NCBI RefSeq assembly: GCF_010548275.1
Contig: NZ_JAAGLT010000030.1
Location: 1-64,000 of the forward strand
From: Streptomyces sp. SID12488
GTDB lineage: Bacteria; Actinomycetota; Actinomycetes; Streptomycetales; Streptomycetaceae
Length of the DNA: 64,000 bases
Direction: 5' to 3'
Shown: positions 33,729 to 41,240 of the stretch, piece after piece
Position numbering within the stretch: position 1 is the stretch's first letter
Layout of the letters: each line of letters starts with the position of its first letter
Program-made: the position numbers and the translations under genes
The notes under the pieces: model-generated
The model's database searches: none
What the model was told of the DNA's origin: nothing
The model's input: only the letters and a program-made list of their open reading frames with translations

Positions 33729-34970
33729 ATGGGACCGCGCAGAAGGCGTACGGGTCATGACTGGCAGGTGCTCGCCGAGGCCTGCGCGGCACTGCTGGAA
33801 CGGGTGCCGGAGCTCGTGGACGAGCATGTGCGGCAACTGTCGGAGCACTCCCCCGTCTACGACCAGGTCCTCCCGCCGGACCAGCAGTGGCGGGAGGCGG
33901 AGGAGGCGATGCGGATCGGCATCGGGACGATCTCCGCGCCCCGGGGCTCACCGCGCCGCGACCTGGAGTACGCGGAGGACGCGGGCCGGCGCCGCGCCCA
34001 GCAGGGGCTGCCGCTGGAGCTGCTGGTGCACGCGTACCGGAGTGCGGGCTATCTGGTGTGGGACGCGCTGCTGGAGGGCGCGGGCGGCCAGGAACCGGAG
34101 CGGCTCGGCGTGCTGATGCGGTCGGCGACCCTGGTGTGGTCGGCGATCGACGCGCAGGCGGCGACGGCGACGGAGGCCTACCGGGCGACCGAGACGGAGT
34201 TGCGTCGGCGTACGGACGAGCAGTTACAGGCGTTACTGGACGCCCTGCTCGACGGTCAGGAGTCTCCGGGGCTGGCCGCCAGGGCCGCGGCGGGGCTCGA
34301 TCTGCCGGAGCGGGGCGCGTACGCGGTGGTGGTGCTGCGGGCGGAGCGGCGGGATCCCCGGGAGGCCTTCCACCGGCCGTTACGGGGCGCCGGATACCGG
34401 TTCGTGTGGCGGATGCGGGCCGACCGGGAGGTGGGCGTGGTGCTGCTGGGGCCCGACCAGGGGCTCGACGCGGTGGCGCAGGCGCTGAGCGGGCGGTGCT
34501 CGGGGGCGGGCGGGATCAGTCCCGTCGTACCCGGGCTGGCCGAGCTGGGGCGGGCCCGGCGGCTGGCCGAACTGGCGTTGCGCACCTGCCCGCCGGACGC
34601 GAGCGAGGTCGTACGCCTGGATCAGCGCATGCCGACCGCCCTGGTGGTGAGCCAGCCGGAACTCGCGAACCGGCTGGTCTCGGCCGTCTTCGGCGCCCTG
34701 GCCGGGCTGGAGCCCGCCGACCGGGAGGTGCTGCTGGAGACGCTGGACGTGTGGCTGGCCTGCGAGGGGTCGGCGGGACGGGCGGCCGGGCGGCTGTACT
34801 GCCACCGCAACACGGTGTTCAACCGGCTGCGACGGCTGGAGCAGCTGACGTCCCGGTCACTGGCCAGACCACGCGATCTGATCGAGATGACCCTCGCCCT
34901 GGACGCGTACCGGCTGTCGGGACCGGCGGGCGCGCAGGAGGAGACCGCGCGCCTCGCCGGAAGCGGGTGA
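33729..34970 (+). CDS. CdaR/PucR-family HTH regulator with three TTA codons
   Basis: A 413-aa regulator with a GGDEF-like middle and a C-terminal PucR-type HTH (GSAGRAAGRLYCHRNTVFNR then LRRLEQLT). The N-terminal helical domain (LAEACAALLERVPELVDEHV) has no known ligand motif. Three TTA leucine codons (34224, 34233 and 34380) are in frame, which is exceptional in a GC-rich genome and implies strong dependence on the bldA tRNA. The ATG at 33729 is chosen because the frame upstream lies in the divergent promoter region. It is the likely regulator of the adjacent ABC operon. Confidence 0.88.
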   Translation: MGPRRRRTGHDWQVLAEACAALLERVPELVDEHVRQLSEHSPVYDQVLPPDQQWREAEEAMRIGIGTISAPRGSPRRDLEYAEDAGRRRAQQGLPLELLVHAYRSAGYLVWDALLEGAGGQEPERLGVLMRSATLVWSAIDAQAATATEAYRATETELRRRTDEQLQALLDALLDGQESPGLAARAAAGLDLPERGAYAVVVLRAERRDPREAFHRPLRGAGYRFVWRMRADREVGVVLLGPDQGLDAVAQALSGRCSGAGGISPVVPGLAELGRARRLAELALRTCPPDASEVVRLDQRMPTALVVSQPELANRLVSAVFGALAGLEPADREVLLETLDVWLACEGSAGRAAGRLYCHRNTVFNRLRRLEQLTSRSLARPRDLIEMTLALDAYRLSGPAGAQEETARLAGSG

Positions 34971-35002
34971 GGCCGGGAGGGACTCACTCCTCGCCCTCAC
35001 CG

Positions 35003-36172
35003 TCAGACCAGGAAGTCCCGTCCGATGTTCTCCGCGACCCGCTCCAGGAGCGGCCCTGCGTCGGAGACGCACTTCGCGAGGTCCGGCTCGATCTCCGTCA
35101 GGGGGTACGCGCGCCGGATGCCGGCCCGGCCCAGTGCCTCCGGGCGCAGGGCGAGGCGCCCGCAGACCGCGACGACCTCGCGGCCCTCGGCCCGGGCCGC
35201 CGCGGCGACGCCGGCCGGGGCCTTGCCGTGCAGGGTCTGCTCGTCGAGAGAGCCCTCGCCGGTGATCACCAGCGTGGCGCGGTCCAGGGCGGACGCGAAG
35301 CCGAGGACGTCGAGCATGACCTCGATGCCGGGCCGGAACCGGGCGCCGAGGACCAGGGCGCCGTAGCCGATGCCCCCGGCGGCGCCCGCACCCGGCGCGG
35401 TCGCGTACTCGGCGGCCTTCGCGCCGAGCGCTGTCTCCAGGATCTTCGCGTAGTGCGCGAGAGCCTCGTCCAGGGCGGCCACGTCGTCCGGGGAAGCGCC
35501 CTTCTGCGGGCCGTACACCGCGGGTGCGCCCTTCGGACCGGTCAGCGGGTTGTCCACGTCGCTGGCCAGCACGAAGTCGACGTCCGCGAGGCGGGTGTCG
35601 AGGCCCGAGAGATCGGCCGTGGCGAGTCCGTCCAGGCCGCCGCCCCCGGGCGGCACGGGCTCGCCGTCGGCGTCCAGGAAGCGCGCGCCGAGCGCGGAGA
35701 GCATGCCCGCGCCCCCGTCGGTGGTGGCGCTGCCGCCGACCCCGAAGACGATCGTGCGCGCGCCCGCGTCGAGCGCGGCCCGCAGCAGTTCTCCCGAGCC
35801 GTACGTCGATGCCGTGAGCGGCGCGAAGACGCCCGCGGGCAGCCGCTGGAGCCCGCTCGCCTCGGCCATCTCCACCACGGCGGTGTCGCCGCGCAGCGCG
35901 AACGCGGCCGTCACCTCGTGCCCGAGCGGTCCCGCGACCCGTACCTCACACCGTTCGAATCCGGCGGCGACAGCGGCGTCCACGGTCCCGTCGCCGCCGT
36001 CGGCCACGGGAAGCGACTCGACCTCGACACCGGGGGCGGCCTTGCGCAGCCCGGCGGTCACCCGCTCCGCGACCTCCACAGCCGTCAGTGATCCCTTGAA
36101 CTTGTCGGCGGCGATCAGCACCCGAGTCGTCCGCACACCTGTCACCTTCGCCGTAACCGCAGCGTCCGCCAC
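35003..36172 (-). CDS. glycerate kinase
   Basis: A 389-aa GckA/GarK-type kinase that phosphorylates glycerate in glyoxylate and serine metabolism. Family signatures are VLIAADKFKGSLTAVEVAER, LPVADGGDGTVDAAVAAG, IVFGVGGSATTDGGAGMLSA, FVLASDVDNPLTG and LVITGEGSLDEQTLHGKAP. The longest start is GTG at 36172. A GTG at 36136 with GAAGG 8 nt upstream gives a start closer to the family norm. The gene converges on the CdaR-like gene. Glyoxylate released by the ethylmalonyl-CoA pathway could feed it indirectly (inference). Confidence 0.93.
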   Translation of the reverse strand: MADAAVTAKVTGVRTTRVLIAADKFKGSLTAVEVAERVTAGLRKAAPGVEVESLPVADGGDGTVDAAVAAGFERCEVRVAGPLGHEVTAAFALRGDTAVVEMAEASGLQRLPAGVFAPLTASTYGSGELLRAALDAGARTIVFGVGGSATTDGGAGMLSALGARFLDADGEPVPPGGGGLDGLATADLSGLDTRLADVDFVLASDVDNPLTGPKGAPAVYGPQKGASPDDVAALDEALAHYAKILETALGAKAAEYATAPGAGAAGGIGYGALVLGARFRPGIEVMLDVLGFASALDRATLVITGEGSLDEQTLHGKAPAGVAAAARAEGREVVAVCGRLALRPEALGRAGIRRAYPLTEIEPDLAKCVSDAGPLLERVAENIGRDFLV

Positions 36173-36378
36173 CCTGTGTTCCCCTTGCTCTTGGCCCCGT
36201 ACACGTCAGGGCAGTCGCGCCGCTGCGACCTTAACCGCAGGAGACCCGCCCCGTCATTCCCTCCTCCCCGCTCACAGCCAGGACATCCGCGCCCGCGCGA
36301 AGTGGTGGACCCCACCCGCAGGTGTGACGGAACGCCGACGGACGTCGCCGGGTCATCTCCCCTGGTTACGCTTCCCGG

Positions 36379-36870
36379 ATGACCATTCAAGACTTCGCCA
36401 CGTACATCGCCGGCCTGCCCCGAGTGCTCGCCGGCGCCGCCGCGCTCTTCCGGGACGCCGACGGACGCATCCTGCTCGTCGAGCCCAACTACCGTGAGGG
36501 CTGGGCCCTTCCGGGCGGCACGATCGAGTCGGACGACGGAGAGACCCCACGCCAGGGGGCACGCCGGGAAACCCTCGAGGAGATCGGCCTCGACCGGGAA
36601 CTCGGCCGTCTGCTGGCCGTCGACTGGGTCCACATCGCGGGCCACCCGCCGCTGGTGGCGTATCTGTACGACGGTGGCGTCCTCGGCGAGGACGAGCTGA
36701 AGTCGATCACATTGCAGGAGGAGGAGCTGCTGTCATGGCGGCTGGTAGCGCGCGAGGATCTCGCCGGATACCTCCAGGGCTCCCTGGGCCGCCGGGTCCT
36801 GCACGCCCTCGACGTCCTGGCGGAGGGCGGGGGAACGGCGGAACTGGAGAACGGCAGCCGGGTGGCCTGA
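36379..36870 (+). CDS. Nudix hydrolase
   Basis: A 163-aa Nudix protein. The box reads GGTIESDDGETPRQGARRET then LEEIGL, with the canonical RExLEExGL end. The first half of the motif is two residues longer than the usual Gx5E spacing. GWALPGG precedes it. Targets could be nucleotide or sugar-nucleotide diphosphates. It diverges from the glycerate kinase gene and converges on the small ribbon-helix-helix gene. Confidence 0.9.
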   Translation: MTIQDFATYIAGLPRVLAGAAALFRDADGRILLVEPNYREGWALPGGTIESDDGETPRQGARRETLEEIGLDRELGRLLAVDWVHIAGHPPLVAYLYDGGVLGEDELKSITLQEEELLSWRLVAREDLAGYLQGSLGRRVLHALDVLAEGGGTAELENGSRVA

Positions 36871-36890
36871 CAGGTACTCCCGGACGCGGT

Positions 36891-37097
36891 TCAGCCCTGG
36901 ACGTCCGGCGGCTTCACGTCGTCCCCCGCCCGTCGCGCGTCGTCGCGCTCGGCGACCCGGGCCTCCGTGCGGTGACCGCGGGCGATGTAGTCCCGTACGA
37001 CGAGTTCGACGGCGTCCTGGGGGTTCCCGACGCCCGCGAGCACCATGACCTCGACGACGAGTTCGGCGTCGAGTGAGACGGAGACCTTGGCTGCCAT
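36891..37097 (-). CDS. small ribbon-helix-helix (VapB-like) protein
   Basis: A 68-aa protein. MAAKVSVSLDAELVVEVMVL is followed by AGVGNPQDAVELVVRDYIAR, matching the strand-helix-helix pattern of VapB-type antitoxins. The tail is charged. No PIN-domain toxin gene is adjacent, so it is either an orphan antitoxin-like regulator or a short DNA-binding protein. Confidence 0.7.
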   Translation of the reverse strand: MAAKVSVSLDAELVVEVMVLAGVGNPQDAVELVVRDYIARGHRTEARVAERDDARRAGDDVKPPDVQG

Positions 37098-37203
37098 GGG
37101 CGGACCCTAACACCGGGCGCCTGTTCGTACACCGGCTGTGGGAGACGGGCCTTGGGCCGTAAACCGGTCGCCGCCCCGAACCCCGGCACCTACCCTCGGC
37201 AAC

Positions 37204-37941
37204 ATGACCAAGCCCCTCGTCGCCATCCTCAGCGGCGCCGGCATCTCGACCGATTCAGGAATCCCTGATTATCGCGGCCCGAACGGCCTGTGGCGGCGGG
37301 ATCCCGGGGCCGAGAAGCTCGTGACGTACGAGTACTACATGGGCGATCCCGAGATCCGGCGCCGTTCCTGGCAGATGCGGCGCCAGAACCGGACCCTCCG
37401 GGCCGAGCCCAACGCCGCGCACCTGGCCGTGGCCGAGCTGGAGCGTACCGGGGTGCCCGTGCGGGTGATCACGCAGAACGTCGACGGGCTGCACCAGCTC
37501 GCCGGGATGCCGGCCCGGAAGGTGCTCGAACTGCACGGCACCGCAAGGGAGTTCGTGTGCACCAAGTGCCACGCGCGCGGGCCCATGGAGGACGCCCTCG
37601 ACCGGGTCGAGGGCGGCGAGGACGATCCGCCGTGTCTGGTGTGCGGCGGGATTCTCAAGTCGGCGACGGTGATGTTCGGTCAGCGCCTCGACCCGGTCGT
37701 CCTCGGCGATGCGCTCGCCATCACCAAGGCCTGTCAGGTGTTCATCGCCGTCGGAAGCAGCCTCCAGGTGCAGCCCGCCGCCGGGCTCGTCGGTGTCGCC
37801 GCCGACCATGGCGCCCGGCTCGTCATCGTCAACGCCGAGCCGACCCCGTACGACGACCGGGCCGACGAGGTCGTACGCGAACCGATCGGCACGGCCCTGC
37901 CCCAACTACTGGGTGAGCTGAGGCAGTCCGGGGCAGCATAG
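37204..37941 (+). CDS. NAD-dependent protein deacylase (sirtuin)
   Basis: A 245-aa Sir2-family enzyme. The NAD site is LSGAGISTDSGIPDYRGPNG, the catalytic region is ITQNVDGLHQLAG with ELHG (catalytic His), and the zinc Cys pairs are CTKCHARG and CLVCGG. GSSLQVQPAAGLV and IVNAEPTPYD complete the fold. It would remove acyl groups from protein lysines, including acetyl-CoA synthetases. The ATG at 37204 is preferred over a GTG at 37138, which lacks the family start. It converges on the GH2 gene with an 11-bp gap. Confidence 0.95.
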   Translation: MTKPLVAILSGAGISTDSGIPDYRGPNGLWRRDPGAEKLVTYEYYMGDPEIRRRSWQMRRQNRTLRAEPNAAHLAVAELERTGVPVRVITQNVDGLHQLAGMPARKVLELHGTAREFVCTKCHARGPMEDALDRVEGGEDDPPCLVCGGILKSATVMFGQRLDPVVLGDALAITKACQVFIAVGSSLQVQPAAGLVGVAADHGARLVIVNAEPTPYDDRADEVVREPIGTALPQLLGELRQSGAA

Positions 37942-37952
37942 GCGCGTGGAGT

Positions 37953-40526
37953 TCACAGCGGCGGTGGCTCCGTGAGTCCCCCCGTCGTCACGACAGGTGT
38001 GGAAGTGACCGTCACCGTGGCGGCGGCCAGGCCGCTGCGCGTGGCGCGGACGGTGATGGCACCGGCGATGCGCGTCGTGCGTACGAAGACCCTGTTGATG
38101 CCCGCCTCCGTGCTGACGTAGGACTGGAACACGCTGTACGGGACGCCCGGGTTGTGGCCGCCGAGCAGTTTCGCCGGGCCGGTGACCGCGAAGTCCACGC
38201 GGGCCTGGTCGGTCGGTACGCGGCGGCCCGCCGAGTCCACCGCCTCCACGTCGATCATCGCCACGTCGGTGCCGTCGGCCTTCAGGCCGTCGGGTGAGAC
38301 GTGGGCCGTGAGCCGGAGCGCGGTCGGTGTGCCCGTCGTCTGTTTCTGGGCGCGGGTCAGTTCGGTGCCTGCCGAGTCGTAGCCGACGGCGGTGATCGTG
38401 CCGGACTGCCAGGTGATGTTCGTGAAGGTGTGCAGGAAGTCGTACTGCGGGGAGGTGGACGTACCGACGGTCCTGCCGTTGACCAGCAGGTCCACCCGGG
38501 AGACGCCCGCAGCCATGACGTACACCGGCTTCACCGTGCCGGACGGGTAGGTCCAGTGGCCGACGATGTGGAGGTCGGGGGTCGGGCTCTGCATGACGCG
38601 GTGGGTGTAGTAGGTCTCCTTGGGGATGCGCACCGCGTCGACGCGGCCGGAGAGCCTGCACGTCTCCCAGTTGTACTGGCGGCCGTGTTGGTTGGAGTCC
38701 GCCCAGGTCAGGGCCGCAGCGCCGGAGTAGCGCCGGCTGCCCGGGCCCTGGATTCGCTGGCTCCAGAACTCGTAGCGGGTGCTCGCGGCGACGGTGGCCG
38801 CGAAGTCCTCCGAGGTCCAGTGGTAGGTGACGTCGGGGCCGGTGACGTAGCCGAAGTCGGGTGGGGAGGCGGTGTCCCAGACACGGCGGGGGGCCTCGTC
38901 GCGGGTGAACTCGGACTCGATGAGCGGCATGCGGTCGCGGGCGTAGTCGCTGTAGTGGCGGTTGAGCATCGTGCCTATGTACTCGCACTGGTCAACGGCG
39001 GCCGTGCCGCCGTAGGCGGAGTTGTCGGAGGTCGCCCGGGAGCCGATCGCGCGCATGCCGCCGGGGTCCCAGGTCTGCTTCAGCGCACGCATCTGCTGCT
39101 GGTGGTCGGCGGTCAGCCAGTTGTTGCCCGACTCCCAGAACAGGATGCTCGGGCTGTTGCGGAAGTAGATCATCACGTCCCGCATGGCGCCGAGGCGCTG
39201 GTCCCACTGCACGCCGGTGGCGTCGGCCTCCTTGTCCCCGGCGGGCTGGACCGACACCAGTCCGTACCGGTCGGTCATCCGGATGTTCGTGGGCTGTGCG
39301 GCGAGGTGCATCCAGCGGATCAGGTTGGCGTTGCTCTCCCGGATGAGCCGGCCGTCGTGGTCGCGCAGCCATTCGGGGACGGCGTCGCCGAGCACCGCCC
39401 ATTCGTTGGTGGCGCGCTGCGCGTAACCGGTGAGGAAGATCTGCTTCTCGTTGATGTACACGCCGCCGGTGCTCGCCCCGCCACGGAACTCGGCCTTCCG
39501 GAAGCCGGTGCGCACCGTGTACGTGTCCACGACCGTCGTCCCCTCCGCGAGCGTCAACCGCACGGTGTGGAGAGCCGGGTACGACGGCGACCAGAAGTTC
39601 AGCCTGCTGATCCGGCTGCTCACCTTGAACACGTGACTGGTGTTGGCGGCCAGCGTGACCGTCGAGACGGGCAGCGTGCCCACCAACGCGCCCTGCTCGT
39701 CCAGGACTTCGGCCGACACTGACAGCGTCCGTGACCGGTCCTCCTCATTGCTGATCTGCGCCTCCGCGTTGACCGTCGCGGTGTGACCGGAGACGTTGAC
39801 GGCAGACGGGTAGACGTAGGTCCCCGTGGTGCCCAGGTTGCTGTAGAGCGGGAGCGTGAAGTGGGTTCTCGGGACGACGTGGAGGATGACGTTGCGGGTG
39901 AGGCCGCCGAAGGTGGGGTTGAAGTCCCGGGTGTCCCACTGGAAGGGCATCCCGGTGGCGGATTCCGGCCGCCACTTGGTGTTGTCCGCGCAGATCGCGA
40001 GCACGTTGTCGGCGCCGAACAGGATCTCGTCGGTGAGGTCGAAGCCGAAGGGGGTGACGCCTGCCTCGTAGCTGCCGATCAGGACGCCGTTCAGGTGGAC
40101 AGTCGCCGCCTGTCGGATGCCCTCCAGCTCGAGGATCACCTTGCGGCCCGCCTGCTCGGCAGGTAACTGAAAGCGCTTTCGGTACCAGGTCGACTGCATC
40201 GCCACGGAGGACTCGCCCGAGCTGCCGATCCAGTTGTCGAAGGAGTCCACGTCGTTGTAGGTGTGCGGCACGCTGACCACGGCCCACCCGGAGTCGTCGA
40301 AGGTGATCCGTTCGGCGCCGGCGACATTCGACCTGATGAACCGCCAGTCGAGGTTCAGGCTGAATCTCTGCCGCTCAGCGGCCTCGACCTGCGCAGTCGA
40401 CGCCGCCCCGTCCGTCGGCAGGGCCGCCACGCCCACGCCCGCGACGGCCCCTTGCAGTACGCGCCGTCTGCTCACGCCGTCGGGACCGGACGGCGTGGAA
40501 CCCGCGGAACGGCTGGTGAACTCCAT
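37953..40526 (-). CDS. Tat-exported glycoside hydrolase family 2 (beta-galactosidase-like), one TTA codon
   Basis: An 857-aa secreted enzyme. The Tat signal is SRRRVLQGAVAGVGVAALP (residues 19-37). The N-terminal sugar-binding domain follows (LNLDWRFIR, TWYRKRFQLPAEQAGRKVIL), then immunoglobulin-like domains, the barrel and C-terminal Ig-like modules. The probable nucleophile is the Glu in PLIESEF. At the usual acid/base site, where relatives have a GNE sequence, it reads SPSILFWESGNNW, so the Glu is displaced or absent. A TTA codon (40164-40166) and an internal GAAAGCGCTTTC palindrome lie in the 5' coding region. Another LacI-type site is upstream. The substrate may be a plant or algal galactoside. 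Confidence 0.88.
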   Translation of the reverse strand: MEFTSRSAGSTPSGPDGVSRRRVLQGAVAGVGVAALPTDGAASTAQVEAAERQRFSLNLDWRFIRSNVAGAERITFDDSGWAVVSVPHTYNDVDSFDNWIGSSGESSVAMQSTWYRKRFQLPAEQAGRKVILELEGIRQAATVHLNGVLIGSYEAGVTPFGFDLTDEILFGADNVLAICADNTKWRPESATGMPFQWDTRDFNPTFGGLTRNVILHVVPRTHFTLPLYSNLGTTGTYVYPSAVNVSGHTATVNAEAQISNEEDRSRTLSVSAEVLDEQGALVGTLPVSTVTLAANTSHVFKVSSRISRLNFWSPSYPALHTVRLTLAEGTTVVDTYTVRTGFRKAEFRGGASTGGVYINEKQIFLTGYAQRATNEWAVLGDAVPEWLRDHDGRLIRESNANLIRWMHLAAQPTNIRMTDRYGLVSVQPAGDKEADATGVQWDQRLGAMRDVMIYFRNSPSILFWESGNNWLTADHQQQMRALKQTWDPGGMRAIGSRATSDNSAYGGTAAVDQCEYIGTMLNRHYSDYARDRMPLIESEFTRDEAPRRVWDTASPPDFGYVTGPDVTYHWTSEDFAATVAASTRYEFWSQRIQGPGSRRYSGAAALTWADSNQHGRQYNWETCRLSGRVDAVRIPKETYYTHRVMQSPTPDLHIVGHWTYPSGTVKPVYVMAAGVSRVDLLVNGRTVGTSTSPQYDFLHTFTNITWQSGTITAVGYDSAGTELTRAQKQTTGTPTALRLTAHVSPDGLKADGTDVAMIDVEAVDSAGRRVPTDQARVDFAVTGPAKLLGGHNPGVPYSVFQSYVSTEAGINRVFVRTTRIAGAITVRATRSGLAAATVTVTSTPVVTTGGLTEPPPL
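40169..40180. promoter_or_regulatory. LacI-family operator inside the GH2 coding region
   Basis: GAAAGCGCTTTC is a perfect 12-bp palindrome with the central CG typical of LacI/CcpA-type repressor sites. It lies about 350 bp inside the GH2 gene and 426 bp from the related upstream site. Such a pair could support DNA looping. Confidence 0.55.
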
Positions 40527-40594
40527 CGTCTACCGCCCTTCGAGGGCGCGCGCCCATTGGCGCACCCGTCCAGATTATTGCCATGAACGCGACA

Positions 40595-40606
40595 GAAAGC
40601 GCTTCA
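40595..40606. promoter_or_regulatory. LacI-family operator upstream of the GH2 gene
   Basis: GAAAGCGCTTCA lies 69 bp upstream of the GH2 start and matches 11 of the 12 palindromic positions of the internal site. It is suitably placed to repress transcription. No LacI-family gene is in the window. Confidence 0.6.
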
Positions 40607-40724
40607 CATCATGCGCCGGGGTGTGGCGGGCGACAAGGTGCGGGACGAAGGTCGTTCGGGTGAGAGGTGAGGCAGAAAGGCGCAGGGGGTCCAGAAGGAG
40701 CAGGAGGAGCAGGAGCAGGAGGAA

Positions 40725-41207
40725 CTAGAAGAGCGCCGGCCCTCGTTCGAAGTCCAGCAGTCGCTGCTTGCGCTCCAGGCCGCCCCCGTACCCGGTGAGG
40801 CTGCCGTCGGCGCCGACCACCCGGTGGCAGGGCACGATGATGCCGACCGGATTCCTGCCGTTGGCGAGGCCCACGGCACGCGAGGCCTTCGGATTGCCGA
40901 GGGCGTCGGCGAGTTCACCGTACGAGCGGGTCTCGCCGTACGGGATCCGGCACAGCTGCTCCCAGACGCTGCGCTGGAAGTCGGTGCCGGGCAGGCGGAG
41001 TTCAAGGGTGAACTCCTTCAACTCGCCCTGAAAATAAGCCTTCAGCTGGTCAGCCACTTCCCCGAAGGGTGTGTCGTCGCGTGCGCCGAAGTTCTCCTCG
41101 GGCGGACGGTGACGTTGGTCGACCATGTAGAGACCGCAGAGGACTCCGCCGTCGGCCACGAGGGTGAGGGGGCCGTACGGGCTGTCGATGACCGTGTGCT
41201 GCTTCAC
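40725..41207 (-). CDS. ogt: methylated-DNA-protein-cysteine methyltransferase
   Basis: A 160-aa suicide repair protein that takes O6-methyl from guanine. The active site is IIVPCHRVVGADGSLTGYGG with the acceptor Cys in PCHR. FQRSVWEQLCRIPYGETRSY and GELADALGNPKASRAVGLAN are the DNA-binding and HTH parts. The ribosome site GAGGAACAG precedes the ATG. It lies immediately downstream of the Ada-AlkA gene on the same strand (33 bp), forming an alkylation-repair pair. Its 3' flank has an AGG-rich low-complexity run (40690-40730). Confidence 0.96.
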   Translation of the reverse strand: MKQHTVIDSPYGPLTLVADGGVLCGLYMVDQRHRPPEENFGARDDTPFGEVADQLKAYFQGELKEFTLELRLPGTDFQRSVWEQLCRIPYGETRSYGELADALGNPKASRAVGLANGRNPVGIIVPCHRVVGADGSLTGYGGGLERKQRLLDFERGPALF

Positions 41208-41240
41208 TGCTGTTCCTCACGTCCTTGTACGTCATGTGTC

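Noticed and set aside
36891..37097. Complete VapBC toxin-antitoxin pair
   Set aside because: The antitoxin-like protein is there, but neither neighbour is a PIN-domain or other toxin; they are a Nudix hydrolase and a sirtuin.
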